From positions 1 to 64,000 of the forward strand of contig DAHWNZ010000003.1 in NCBI GenBank assembly GCA_027339635.1: a stretch of DNA of 64,000 bases, given 5' to 3'. Source of the DNA: AG-12 sp027339635 (GTDB taxonomy: Bacteria; Chloroflexota; Dormibacteria; Aeolococcales; Bog-877). The position numbers and the translations under genes were made by a program. Below the pieces are notes generated by a model, which was not told the DNA's origin, did no database searches, and saw nothing but the letters and a program-made list of their open reading frames with translations. Shown one piece after another: positions 51,558 to 60,582 of the stretch (the first letter of the stretch is position 1; each line of letters begins with the position of its first letter).

Positions 51558-51664
51558 GCCCGGGTGTTTTCGCCCGGGCCGTTGGAGGGTTATCCCTCTG
51601 GAGCAGAAGGCCCTGGCGGCGCAAGTTGGATTGGTGAGTGCAAGTCACCGACATCGGGACGCGG
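51558..51664. repeat. Cluster of three hairpins in the divergent region before the DoxX-like gene
   Basis: GCCCGGG/CCCGGGC (51558-51564 with 51573-51579) is followed by GAGGG-TTAT-CCCTC and by GGTGA…TCACC, all within about 105 bp. It lies between the divergent radical SAM and membrane-protein genes. It could be a structured leader of the rightward gene; it matches no riboswitch class that I can recognise. Confidence 0.4.
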
Positions 51665-51772
51665 GCGCGGGTCGGTGGTGAGGTCTGGTCTGAGCCTCCT
51701 ACCGACATGGCCCGAGGCCGAATCCAGGTGGTCGCGACCGGCGGTGAGCGCCGGGCAGGGGGCTCATCCTGA

Positions 51773-52945
51773 ATGAACGCGTTTTACTCAGTTCTGCTGC
51801 TGGAGTTGGGGGTGACCCTCCTGGCGCTGTTGGCCGCGGGTGCGTACTGGCGGTGGCGTCACCTCGCCTGGCCGAGCTCGCCTGCCTCCCACGAGCCGCG
51901 ACCGATCATCCCGGCCAGGATATTTCTGCGCTGCCTGTTGGGTTCGCTGTGGGTGCTGGACGGCCTCCTGCAGGCGCAGCCCTCCATGCCCGCCGGCTTC
52001 CCCGGGGGCATCTTGGCGCCGGTGGCGGTTGGCCAGCCAGTTTGGCTTCAGGCCCTGCTCCACTGGGAGATCCGACTGTGGCAGGTGCACCCCGTGCACC
52101 TGGCAGCGGCCACCGTCCTCATCCAGGTGGGCATCGGGCTGGCCATCCTCACCGGTGGGGACACTCGAATCGGCCGGGTCGGCCTCTGGTCCTCAGTAGT
52201 CTGGGGCGTTCTGGTCTGGATCCTCGGCGAGGCGGCCGGAGGGCTCCTGGGGCCTGGGGCCAGCCTCCTCTCCGGCTCGCCTGGGTCGGTTCTGGCATAC
52301 GTGGCCGCGGCAGCCCTGCTGCTGGCACCGGTCGAGCTTTGGCAGAGCGGGAAGGCCCGGCGAATCATCGAGGTTGGGGTTGGCACCACGTTTCTCATCG
52401 GAGCGTTGCTGCAGACCCTGCCCAGCGAAGGTTTCTGGACGCCCGCCGGGCTGCGGACGCTGTTCGCTCCCATGGCGGCCGTGCCGCAGCCGGCTTTCCT
52501 GGCGGGCCCGATAACCGCCCTGGCACGCCTGGTCGCAACCGACCCCCTGCTCTGGAACTCCGTCTTCATATTTGCGATGTTGGGTATTGGAGTGGGCCTC
52601 TGCCTCATCGGCGGCAGCCGCGGCCTCACCATCGTGGCGTTGGTCTGGACGGCATTCGCATGGTGGTTCGGGCAGGACTTCGGGATGTTCGGGACCGGCG
52701 TGGCGACGGACCCGAACCTCGCCCCCCTGATGGCGGTGCTGCTCCTCACCGCCCAACTCTCATCGGATGGGCTCTGGAGGGCGCTGGGGCGCATCCATCC
52801 GCGCCAACATCCCGTGCTGTTGCGGCGGCTGGCGCTGGCCGGGCTGGCCGCGATCCTGATTGGCGTTCTGGGTGGTCTTCCCTACGCCTCCCAGGGCGCG
52901 TTTGCGGCCACGCCGGTCGCTCAACAAAGCGCGACCCAGAATTGA
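51773..52945 (+). CDS. DoxX-like integral membrane protein
   Basis: The 390-residue protein has about nine or ten hydrophobic helices. The block LLGSLWVLDGLLQAQPSMPA with LLHWEIRLWQVHPVHLA and TVLIQVGIGLAILTG resembles DoxX/MauE-type membrane proteins linked to thiol or quinone redox. Family assignment is by general pattern, not by catalytic residues. ATG 51773 has GGGGG upstream, separated by 10 nt. The gene is divergent from the radical SAM gene. Confidence 0.7.
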   Translation: MNAFYSVLLLELGVTLLALLAAGAYWRWRHLAWPSSPASHEPRPIIPARIFLRCLLGSLWVLDGLLQAQPSMPAGFPGGILAPVAVGQPVWLQALLHWEIRLWQVHPVHLAAATVLIQVGIGLAILTGGDTRIGRVGLWSSVVWGVLVWILGEAAGGLLGPGASLLSGSPGSVLAYVAAAALLLAPVELWQSGKARRIIEVGVGTTFLIGALLQTLPSEGFWTPAGLRTLFAPMAAVPQPAFLAGPITALARLVATDPLLWNSVFIFAMLGIGVGLCLIGGSRGLTIVALVWTAFAWWFGQDFGMFGTGVATDPNLAPLMAVLLLTAQLSSDGLWRALGRIHPRQHPVLLRRLALAGLAAILIGVLGGLPYASQGAFAATPVAQQSATQN

Positions 52946-52962
52946 GATCCGGGGTCACGAAG

Positions 52963-52968
52963 TACACT
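52963..52968 (+). promoter_or_regulatory. -10 element of the B12-subunit gene, leaderless type
   Basis: TACACT ends 6 bases before ATG 52975; there is no ribosome binding site. Confidence 0.5.
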
Positions 52969-52974
52969 GGTCGG

Positions 52975-53391
52975 ATGGGGAACAGGCCGGTGCGGATCCT
53001 CACCGCCAAGGTTGGGCTGGATGGCCACGACCGGGGCGTCAAGATCATCTCCCGAGCGTTGCGCGATGCGGGGGTGGAGGTGATATACACGGGGCTGCAC
53101 CAGACCCCCGCTCAGGTCGTGGACGCGGCCATCCAAGAGGACGTCGACGGAATCGGCATCTCCTTGCTCTCCGGAGCGCACATGACGCTGTTCCCGGAGG
53201 TGATCCGCCTCCTCGCAGAGCGTGGCGCCGGCGACATCGTGGTTTTCGGCGGCGGCATCGTGCCCCCCGAGGATGTGGAGGCACTCAAGGCGGTCGGAGT
53301 GGACGAGGTTTTCACTCCTGGCACCAGCATGCAGGCGATAGTGGAGTACGTGAGTCGCCGCTTCGGGGCGGTGGTCGCCGCCGCCCACTGA
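52975..53391 (+). CDS. icmB: Cobalamin-binding small subunit of an acyl-CoA mutase
   Basis: The 138-residue protein is a free B12-binding domain: RILTAKVGLDGHDRGVKIIS with the DxHxxG motif whose His ligates cobalt, GISLLSGAHMTLFPEVI (SxL motif) and IVVFGGGIVPPEDVEAL (GG motif). It matches the separate small subunits of isobutyryl-CoA and methylmalonyl-CoA mutases. It is the only such gene in the window, while two large subunits lacking this domain occur at 24855 and 40310, so it may serve both. It has its own promoter. Confidence 0.92.
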   Translation: MGNRPVRILTAKVGLDGHDRGVKIISRALRDAGVEVIYTGLHQTPAQVVDAAIQEDVDGIGISLLSGAHMTLFPEVIRLLAERGAGDIVVFGGGIVPPEDVEALKAVGVDEVFTPGTSMQAIVEYVSRRFGAVVAAAH

Positions 53392-53470
53392 GGGCTCGAT
53401 TTGTTAAGATCCGCCCAGATCCGGTTGCTCCTTTGGGGCAAGCGCGCCCTTCCGTCCAATTCGAGGTCAA

Positions 53471-54097
53471 ATGACTATCAAGCTTGAGGCCGCTCGCCGC
53501 ACGGTCACGGGGCGGCATGTGAATCAGCTCCGGCACCAGGGTCTGGTGCCCGGCGTGGTCTACGGACACAAGGTGGAGCCGGTCGCGCTTGAGGTGCCTG
53601 CCAAGGATCTCGCCAGGATGATGCACCTGGTTGGGAAGAGCCACCTGCTCCAGCTCAAGGTCGCCGGAGAGAGGCGCCAACGCCCAGTCCTCATCAAGGA
53701 GCTGCAGCTGAACCCCCGCAACAGCAGTGCTGTGCACGTCGACTTCTTTCAGGTGAACCTGGAGGAGAAGCTCACGGTGCAGGTGCAGATCGTGCTGACC
53801 GGGGAGTCGCCGGCGGTCAAGCTCAGCGCGGGCGAGCTCCTGCACGTGGTCCACACCCTGGAGGTCAGCTGCCTTCCGGACGCCATCCCGGGCGAGATCA
53901 GCGTCGACATTTCCGGGCTCAGGGAAGTAGACGACGCGGTGCGTCTTTCCGACATCACCCTGCCCGAAGGTGTGGAGCTGGCGTCCGCCATCGACCCTGG
54001 TGAGATCCTGGTGAAGATAGCTCAGGCGCGAGTCTCAGCCGAGGAGCCGGTGGCCGAGGCCGCGACCGAGGCAGGGGAGGCCGTCCCCGCGGAGTAG
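53471..54097 (+). CDS. rplY: 50S ribosomal protein bL25 (general stress protein CTC type)
   Basis: It binds 5S rRNA in the large ribosomal subunit. The 208-residue protein is the long CTC form: an N-terminal L25 domain (KLEAARRTVTGRHVNQLRHQ, VPGVVYG, LIKELQLNPRNSSAVHVDFF) and a C-terminal beta domain (VSCLPDAIPGEISVDISGL, DITLPEGVEL), ending in an acidic Ala/Glu tail. ATG 53471 follows GAGG. Confidence 0.92.
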   Translation: MTIKLEAARRTVTGRHVNQLRHQGLVPGVVYGHKVEPVALEVPAKDLARMMHLVGKSHLLQLKVAGERRQRPVLIKELQLNPRNSSAVHVDFFQVNLEEKLTVQVQIVLTGESPAVKLSAGELLHVVHTLEVSCLPDAIPGEISVDISGLREVDDAVRLSDITLPEGVELASAIDPGEILVKIAQARVSAEEPVAEAATEAGEAVPAE

Positions 54098-54106
54098 GCC
54101 ACCCCG

Positions 54107-55507
54107 TTACGAAGGTGGGGGCTTGGGCGCCGCCGCTTTCCGATCTCGGTAAGCCGTGATCTCAGCCATCCTTATTCCGAATGCCTCCTCCCTACCCTGG
54201 GAGGTTGGCTCGTAGATGCGAATGGCTGCAATCTCGGGGGGAAGGTGGGAGTGCCCGACCAGCCCCTCCGGCCTGTCATGCGCATACTCGTAGCCTTCGC
54301 CGAAGCCGTGCTGACGGTCGCGGCTCGTGACCGCGTTGCGCAGATGCAGAGGCACCGGTAGCTGGAGGTGCTGGGAGACCAGGTCGGCCGCCCTTGAGTA
54401 GGCGCGGTATGACGAGTTGCTCTTGGGGGCGAGCGCCAAGAAGATGGCGGCTTCGGAGAGAGGCAGCCGGCACTCAGGCATGCCCACAGCGGCCGCCGCC
54501 TGATGTGCCGCCATGGCCAGGGGAAGGGCCTGCGGCTCGGCGAGCCCGACGTCCTCGGCCGCGAATACGATCATTCGCCGAGCCGGAAGCAGCGGATCCT
54601 CGCCCCCCTCGAGCAACCTGGCAAGCCAGTAGATGGAGGCGTCCGGGTCGCTCCCGCGCATCGACTTTATGAAGGCGGAGAGGACCTGGTAGTGCAGATC
54701 ACCCGCCCGGTCGTGGAGAGGGTGGGATGTCTTCAAGGCCCTTGCAATCTGCTCCAGCCCTATCTCCTCGCCATCGGAGACCCCGACTGCCGCCCTCTCC
54801 AGAGTGTTGAGCAGGGAGCGGGCGTCACCGCCGGAGTGGCGGATCAGGAGATCGGCGCTTGCGGGTGCCAAGCGCAGGGAGCGCCTGCCCAGCCCGCGCT
54901 CGCGGTCGCTCAGAGCTCGCTCCAGGAGGGCCCGTAGATCCTCTGTCGCGAGGGGGGCCAGGTCCAGGACCTGCACTCTGGAGAGAAGGGCACCGGTCAG
55001 CTGGAAGCTGGGATTCTCCGTGGTGGCCCCGATCAGGGTCAGCAGTCCGCTCTCGACGTGAGGGAGGAGGGCGTCCTGTTGAGTTCTGCTGAAGTGATGG
55101 ATCTCGTCAAGGAACAGCACGGTCGCCTGGCCCAGCCGTTTGCGGGCGGCCGCCTCCGCCACCACCTTGCGGATGTCGCCGACGCCCGCACTCACCGCCG
55201 ACAGCGAGACCAGGTGTGCCTGTTGGGATCGGGCGAGAAGGCCGGCGATGGTCGTCTTGCCCGTGCCCGGAGGACCGACCAGGATGAGGGAGGGCAAGCC
55301 GACCCCCGATGAGGGCGCGGGGCCTCCGAGTTCCTTCAGGATTTCCGCCTGCCCAAGCACTTCCTGCCAACTCAGGGGGCGCATCCGAGCGGCGAGGGGT
55401 GCCCCCTCCGGGGCAGATCCCGCGTTAGGGTTCACCTCAGGGCGTGCGGAGGGGCCGATGGAGCGGGAGCCACCGCGCCCCTCGGTGCCGGAGAATAGAT
55501 CTTCCAT
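54107..55507 (-). CDS. rarA: Replication-associated recombination protein A (AAA+ ATPase)
   Basis: RarA/MgsA acts at stalled replication forks. The 466-residue protein has RPLSWQEVLGQAEIL, Walker A LVGPPGTGKTTIAGLL (about 74-89), Walker B ATVLFLDEIHHFSRTQQDAL, sensor 1 LIGATTENPSFQL, SRVQVLDLAPL, and the C-terminal tetramer domain (HYQVLSAFIKSMRGSDPDAS, YARRL-equivalent YWLARLLEGGEDP, GYEYAHDRPEG). ATG 55507 begins MEDLFSG. It converges on rplY with nine bases between stops. Confidence 0.93.
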   Translation of the reverse strand: MEDLFSGTEGRGGSRSIGPSARPEVNPNAGSAPEGAPLAARMRPLSWQEVLGQAEILKELGGPAPSSGVGLPSLILVGPPGTGKTTIAGLLARSQQAHLVSLSAVSAGVGDIRKVVAEAAARKRLGQATVLFLDEIHHFSRTQQDALLPHVESGLLTLIGATTENPSFQLTGALLSRVQVLDLAPLATEDLRALLERALSDRERGLGRRSLRLAPASADLLIRHSGGDARSLLNTLERAAVGVSDGEEIGLEQIARALKTSHPLHDRAGDLHYQVLSAFIKSMRGSDPDASIYWLARLLEGGEDPLLPARRMIVFAAEDVGLAEPQALPLAMAAHQAAAAVGMPECRLPLSEAAIFLALAPKSNSSYRAYSRAADLVSQHLQLPVPLHLRNAVTSRDRQHGFGEGYEYAHDRPEGLVGHSHLPPEIAAIRIYEPTSQGREEAFGIRMAEITAYRDRKAAAPKPPPS

Positions 55508-55670
55508 CTCGCCATCTTGCCTCGGGCGGGGGCGACAGCGCTTGTGCCGAGCACACCTGAGGCGGGAATCCGTCCAGCGCCGACGGGTGTTTCCTCCGCT
55601 GCGTCGGGACCCCTGCAATTGCGATCCTTGTTGCAGCGGAGGCGTCGGGCGCAGCAATTGGGAGCACGAG

Positions 55671-57320
55671 ATGTCACCTGAAAGTACGACTGGCGGCGGG
55701 CTGGCGGCGTCCGCCCTGCGGGCGCTTGGCGCTGATGTCATATTCACTCTGCCCGGGAGCCACATCGGGCATCTCCTCGAACGGGTGCGCCACCTGGGGG
55801 CCAACGCGATCTCCGTGCGCCACGAGGAGAATGCCGTTCTCATGGCGGAGGGGTGGGCCCTGGCGACGGGTAGCACCGGGGTGGCGGTGGTCACCGCCGG
55901 TCCCGGACTGGCCAATGCTCTGCCGGGGATCATCGAGGTGAATTCGGCCGGCGCGCCGGTTCTGGTGCTGGCCGGCCGCACCGCCGTGTCCAAGAGGGGC
56001 CGCGGGGCAGTGCAGGACCTGGGGCAGCTCCAGGAGGTTGCCGCAGTGACCAAGTGGAGCGCTGAGTGCCTGGAGCCTCAGCGGGTTGGCGAGTACGTCG
56101 TGGAAGCGTATCGGCAGGCGTCCTGGGGGAGCCCCGGAGTGGCGTACCTCGAAATCCCGGAGGACGTTCTGGATGCAGTGACCCCTGGCGCGCCGCCGCC
56201 AACCCTTCCCCCCATCTATCGCCCGGTGCCGGAGGAGGGCGGCCTGGAACGAGCCATCGCGTTGCTGCAGGGCGCGGAGCGGCCGCTGCTGTTGGCCGGC
56301 TCGGGGGCCCACTTCTCGAAAGCGGGCGATGCGCTGCTCAATTTCGCGCAGCGCACGGGCATTCCCGTGACGACCACCAGCGCCGCTCGCGGTCTCCTCG
56401 ACGACGACGACCCGCTTTGTCTCGGGAGCCTGGTGCATGGAGGGGCGGTACTGGTGGGCGCCGATCTGGCGCTGGTCGTGGGGTCCCGGTTCAACGCCAA
56501 CCTGATGTACGGCAACCCCCCACTCTTCGCGGAAGATCAGGTTGTGATTCAGATCGACCTTCGAGCGGAGAACCTCGGCGGTCCACGGACCCCAACTCTG
56601 GGGCTGGTGGGAGACGCTGGGGCAACGCTCAACGCACTGGCGGGGGCCTGGCCCGGGTCGCCGAGCCGTTGGGACAGCTGGCGAAACCAGGCGCGTAGCA
56701 CAGCCGCCATGAGCCGCGAAGTGTGGTCCGCGGAAGCCGAGCAAGATGTCGAGGGCATCGCCGCCGGATGGCTGGCGCGCCAGGTGGCGGCTGCATTCGA
56801 GCAGCGGGGAGGTGGAACCTGGGTCTCTGACGGCGGTGACAGCGTGACGTGGGGGATCGCCTTCTCCCCGGCCCACCGGCCAGGTTCCAACATGCTGATA
56901 GGGTCGGCGATGGGGACGCTTGGCGTGGGTCTCCCATTCGCGATCGCCGCCGGAGTCGCCAGGCCGGGTGAACCGGTCGTGCTGTTCACGGGAGACGGCG
57001 GGTTTGGCTTCTCGGCCATGGAGTTGCACACCGCCGCTCGCCAGAAGGTCGGAGTGATCGTCGTGGTCGTCAACAACGGTGTCTGGAGGGGGCCCGGCAG
57101 TTCCGCGAGCGAACCCCGGGTTGACTTCGACTACGCCGCCATGGGGCGGGCAGCGGGAGGATCGGGAGTCAGGATCACCGCGAAGGCGGAACTGGAGCCC
57201 GCCCTCCGTGAGGCCTTTCTGGTGGCTGAGTCCGGGAAACCGTGTGTTCTCGACGTTGAGTGCAACCCCCGAGTCGTGAGTGCTCTGCTGCGCAGCGTCG
57301 ACGAGTTGGGGTTGATGTAG
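55671..57320 (+). CDS. Thiamine-diphosphate-dependent enzyme of the acetolactate synthase/2-hydroxyacyl-CoA lyase group
   Basis: The 549-residue protein has the three-domain fold of this family: N-terminal Pyr domain with the catalytic Glu52 in SVRHEENAVLMAEGWA, central domain (ALVVGSRFNANLMYGNPPLF), and PP domain with GDGGFGFSAMELHTAAR ending in VVVNNGVW (ThDP-Mg motif). The size and segments fit acetolactate synthase-like, oxalyl-CoA decarboxylase and 2-hydroxyacyl-CoA lyase members; the exact reaction cannot be read. ATG 55671 has GGGAG upstream. No ilvN (small regulatory subunit) follows, arguing against biosynthetic acetolactate synthase. Confidence 0.8.
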   Translation: MSPESTTGGGLAASALRALGADVIFTLPGSHIGHLLERVRHLGANAISVRHEENAVLMAEGWALATGSTGVAVVTAGPGLANALPGIIEVNSAGAPVLVLAGRTAVSKRGRGAVQDLGQLQEVAAVTKWSAECLEPQRVGEYVVEAYRQASWGSPGVAYLEIPEDVLDAVTPGAPPPTLPPIYRPVPEEGGLERAIALLQGAERPLLLAGSGAHFSKAGDALLNFAQRTGIPVTTTSAARGLLDDDDPLCLGSLVHGGAVLVGADLALVVGSRFNANLMYGNPPLFAEDQVVIQIDLRAENLGGPRTPTLGLVGDAGATLNALAGAWPGSPSRWDSWRNQARSTAAMSREVWSAEAEQDVEGIAAGWLARQVAAAFEQRGGGTWVSDGGDSVTWGIAFSPAHRPGSNMLIGSAMGTLGVGLPFAIAAGVARPGEPVVLFTGDGGFGFSAMELHTAARQKVGVIVVVVNNGVWRGPGSSASEPRVDFDYAAMGRAAGGSGVRITAKAELEPALREAFLVAESGKPCVLDVECNPRVVSALLRSVDELGLM

Positions 57321-57494
57321 GTACCGCCTGGCCAAGGAGGATCGCGTCGGAGCAGTCACCCCCAGGCGGGCGATCTGAAGATCGGGTGACGAAGTCGAGC
57401 GCCCTGGGTAGGAGCGGGCGGTAGGGCGTTGTCTAGTCAGAGGGCAAACCTCTCCGCGGTCCGAGCGGACTTGGCATTCACACGGGAGGTACGC

Positions 57495-57938
57495 ATGCCA
57501 GCCTTTCTTTTGACCCTTCGCGCCACCGCCACCATGCTTGTCGGCAAGGGAGCGGCGGCGGTTGCAGCCGGTGCGTTGATCGGGACTGGCGGGGTGGTAT
57601 TGGTGTCGACACAGCTGCCAAGTCCCCCTTCGGGGACCCATGGTGCCCTCGTGGTTCAGGCCGTCCGCGAAACCTGCCGAGCGCTTCATCCAGGGGACCG
57701 AGCGGGCTCGGCACCGACACCCACTGCCACGGTGACCCCGGGCGCCTTCGGCCGCTGTGTCAGCTCGGTGGCGAAGCAGACCGCTGGTCATCCCCTCAAC
57801 ACGGGGCCGGGAGCGCGGCCAGCGGGCGGGAATGCATCTGCCGGTCATGGAAAGGACGGGACCGCGGGCCCCCCGGCGTGGGCCAAGGCCAAGGGTCGCC
57901 ATCTGGAGATGGCGCCTCGACCTGGCTCTCGGCGCTGA
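57495..57938 (+). CDS. Small exported or membrane-anchored hypothetical protein
   Basis: The 147-residue protein has an N-terminal hydrophobic segment (about 14-40, KGAAAVAAGALIGTGGVVLV) serving as signal or anchor, and an outer part rich in Ala, Gly, Pro and Thr with two cysteines (RETCRALHP and FGRCVSSVA). ATG 57495 is preceded by GGGAGG. It resembles small envelope proteins with a PTPTATVTP spacer, like the one at 17352. Family not recognised. Confidence 0.5.
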   Translation: MPAFLLTLRATATMLVGKGAAAVAAGALIGTGGVVLVSTQLPSPPSGTHGALVVQAVRETCRALHPGDRAGSAPTPTATVTPGAFGRCVSSVAKQTAGHPLNTGPGARPAGGNASAGHGKDGTAGPPAWAKAKGRHLEMAPRPGSRR

Positions 57939-57984
57939 CCGTCACCGACTCTCTGCCCACAAGGTTCGACCTCGCCGCTCCCCA

Positions 57985-57990
57985 TAGACT
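57985..57990 (+). promoter_or_regulatory. -10 element of the acetyltransferase gene at 57997, leaderless type
   Basis: TAGACT ends 6 bases before GTG 57997, without ribosome binding site. Confidence 0.45.
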
Positions 57991-57996
57991 GCTTGA

Positions 57997-58527
57997 GTGG
58001 ATGCATGTGACGGGGTAGTCCGAGCCGCGACCGAAACCGACCTGGGTGCGCTCGCGGAGTTGTGGTTGCGATCACGCCGCGCCACGTCGCTCATCCCACC
58101 TCCCGTTCACAGCGACGACGAGGTCCGAGCCTGGTTCCGTGATGAGGTTGTGCCCTCCGGTGATGCTTGGGTCGCCACCCGCGCAACCACTTTGGTGGCC
58201 ATGATGGTGCTCGAAGCGGATTGGGTCGAGCAGCTGTACGTGGATCCCGCAAGAGTGAGACAGGGGTATGGCTCGCTCTTGCTGAGGTTCGCGCAGTCCT
58301 CCCGAAGCGAGCTGGCGCTGTGGACCTTCGAGGCCAACACGCCCGCGCGGGCGTTCTATGAGCGGCACGGGTTCCGGGTCAGGGGACAGGCCAGCTGCGA
58401 CAACGAGGAAGGCCACCCGGCGCTGCGCTACTGCTGGAAGCGCGAGGGACATTGCGAGGCGGCGTCAGGCCGTGCCGTTAGAACTGGTCAGGCTGATGGC
58501 CGCCTCCGGCCCGAATCTCATGGCTGA
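57997..58527 (+). CDS. GNAT-family N-acetyltransferase
   Basis: The 176-residue protein has the GNAT fold: VRAATETDLGALAELWL (strand 1, helix 1), WVEQLYVDPARVRQGYGSLL (the acetyl-CoA loop, R-x-G-Y-G-S variant of RxxGxG/A) and FEANTPARAFYERHGFRVRG. The last 30 residues extend beyond the fold and may be non-conserved. The substrate is unknown. Confidence 0.8.
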   Translation: MDACDGVVRAATETDLGALAELWLRSRRATSLIPPPVHSDDEVRAWFRDEVVPSGDAWVATRATTLVAMMVLEADWVEQLYVDPARVRQGYGSLLLRFAQSSRSELALWTFEANTPARAFYERHGFRVRGQASCDNEEGHPALRYCWKREGHCEAASGRAVRTGQADGRLRPESHG

Positions 58528-58821
58528 CGCCAGGCGGGCCCGCCCCCGCCCATGGCGCGGACGCCCTGGGCTGATGAATTGGAAAAGCGACCTGCCAACC
58601 TCCATGACGCGGGCTGACGACGTCCAAGCAGTGAGCGAGAGGGCGTTCGCGGGACCCGGCCCGGCTCCAGGGGGTGCCATTCCCGCAGATCACGACGGGG
58701 GTCGGCGAGAGTGCCTCACCCTCCTCCGGCTCCTGCGTTGGTCCGGGATCGCCGGGCTGCGACGTACCCTTAGGAGTTGTGGCCCTGACCTTCGGCGGGG
58801 CCCCTCAGGAGGAGCTTCTAT

Positions 58822-60396
58822 TTGACGGTCGGACCGAGAACGGGAGCTCAGGTGACCCTTGAGGCGCTGCTCGCTTCAGGAGTGGATGTCTGCTTCGCCA
58901 ACCCAGGCACCACCGAGATAGAGGTCGTGGCAGCCTTGAGCCGTGTCCCCGCGATGCGATCGATCTTGGGCCTGTTCGAGGGAGTCGTGACCGGTGCCGC
59001 GGACGGATACGGGCGCATGGCAGGGCACCCCGCCGCCACCCTGTTGCACCTGGGCCCGGGGTTGGGCAATGGCCTTGCCAACCTGCACAATGCGCGCCGC
59101 GCCAGGACGCCCATCGTGAACTTGGTTGGAGACCACGCCAGCCACCACCAGAGGTACGATGCCCCGCTGCAGTCGGATATAGAGAGCCTGGCACGCCCGG
59201 TTTCGGGCTGGTACCAGCGCACGTCTCGGCGCGAGGACTTGGCCCGGGATGCCGCGGCGGCGGTTGTCGCCGCCCAGGGTCCGCCCGGGGCTGTCGCAAC
59301 CCTGGTGGTGCCAGCCGATCTCTGGTGGTCGACGAGCCCCGAGGTCGAGCTCGTTCCCAGGGTTGCGCCCAAGCCTCTGAGTGAGGTCGGCGATGAGGCC
59401 GTGGCCGAGGTCGAGGCAGCTCTTAGGTCCGGAGGGCCGGCCGCCCTTCTCATGGGAGCAGGGGCGAACTGCGAGCCGGCCCTGCGGGCCGCGAGCCGGG
59501 TGGCGGCGGCGACCGGCGCCCGCCTCCTGGGAGAGACCTTCTCCGCCCGGCTCGAGAGAGGGGGCGGCCTGCCGGAACTGGAGCGGGTCGCCTACCTCGG
59601 CGAGTTCGCAACAGCCCAACTGCAGGGGCTTCGGACCTTGGTCCTGGTCGAGGCTAGAGCGCCTGTGTCCTTCTTCGCCTATCCGGAGCGCCCCAGCTTG
59701 CTTGCACCCGAGGGGTGCCGGGCGGTGAGCCTGAGTCAGCCGGGGCAGGACTCGGTGGCAGCCCTTCTGGAACTTTGTGAACGACTCCACGCCGGCGCTC
59801 TCGGGCTCCCGCCTCCCGTGGTCACGCGTGGTGCTCGCCCCACGGGAGCGATCGACGTCACGACATTCGCCGCCGCGGTTGCAGCGGTGCTTCCGGAGGG
59901 TGCGATCGTCTCCGACGAGGCCAACACCTCTGGAACGATGCTTCTTGGCGCAACCGCCAGCGCTCCCCGGCACGACTGGCTCTCACTGACGGGAGGCGCC
60001 ATTGGCCAGGGTCTGCCGGTCGCGACCGGTGCCGCGGTCGCCTGCCCTGACCGCCCCGTGCTCTGCTTGGAGGCGGATGGCAGTGCCATGTACACCCTGC
60101 AGGCGCTGTGGACCCAGGCCAGGGAGAGTTTGAACGTCACCACCGTGCTGCTGAACAACGGCTCTTACGCCATCCTCGAATTCGAGCTGAACCGACTTGC
60201 GAGCGCAGCCGGCGGGGGCGGCGCCCGCCAGCTGCTCTCACTGGCCGGGCCAGCGCTCGACTGGGTAGCGCTGGCCCGTGGCCTGGGCGTCGCCGCATCT
60301 CGGGCCACGACCGCTGAGGAGCTGACCGGCCAGTTGAGCAGGGCCATGACCGAGCCCGGGCCAGCCCTGATCGAGGCTGTTCTGCATGGCGCGTGA
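58822..60396 (+). CDS. Thiamine-diphosphate-dependent enzyme, IlvX/benzoylformate-decarboxylase-like
   Basis: The 524-residue protein has FANPGTTEIEVVAAL at the start, the catalytic Glu53 in GLFEGVVTGAADGYGRM, and the ThDP motif CLEADGSAMYTLQALW with LLNNGSYAILE. The Ala in EADGS replaces the usual Gly of GDGS, as in the acetolactate-synthase-like IlvX group. TTG 58822 is preceded by AGGAGG with about 9 nt spacing. It shares fold, not close sequence, with the ThDP enzyme at 55671. Reaction unknown. Confidence 0.8.
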   Translation: MTVGPRTGAQVTLEALLASGVDVCFANPGTTEIEVVAALSRVPAMRSILGLFEGVVTGAADGYGRMAGHPAATLLHLGPGLGNGLANLHNARRARTPIVNLVGDHASHHQRYDAPLQSDIESLARPVSGWYQRTSRREDLARDAAAAVVAAQGPPGAVATLVVPADLWWSTSPEVELVPRVAPKPLSEVGDEAVAEVEAALRSGGPAALLMGAGANCEPALRAASRVAAATGARLLGETFSARLERGGGLPELERVAYLGEFATAQLQGLRTLVLVEARAPVSFFAYPERPSLLAPEGCRAVSLSQPGQDSVAALLELCERLHAGALGLPPPVVTRGARPTGAIDVTTFAAAVAAVLPEGAIVSDEANTSGTMLLGATASAPRHDWLSLTGGAIGQGLPVATGAAVACPDRPVLCLEADGSAMYTLQALWTQARESLNVTTVLLNNGSYAILEFELNRLASAAGGGGARQLLSLAGPALDWVALARGLGVAASRATTAEELTGQLSRAMTEPGPALIEAVLHGA

Positions 60397-60582
60397 CCAC
60401 CAGTCAGGCGGTGCGACGCTGGTTTGACGTTCCCCCACTCAGGCGATCCTCCAGGTGTCCCGCCGCCTGGGCCAGCGAGCCGAACGACTCTGGACGCGCC
60501 GGCACGACCCGGAATCGGGGCGTGGTGCCCGCTACCGGGATCCGGCCAATTCGCGACTTTCCTCCCTGCGGCACGCTTTCTG

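Noticed and set aside
55674..57902. Minus-strand frame of 742 codons across the ThDP enzyme gene
   Set aside because: Antisense shadow; the plus strand has complete catalytic motifs.
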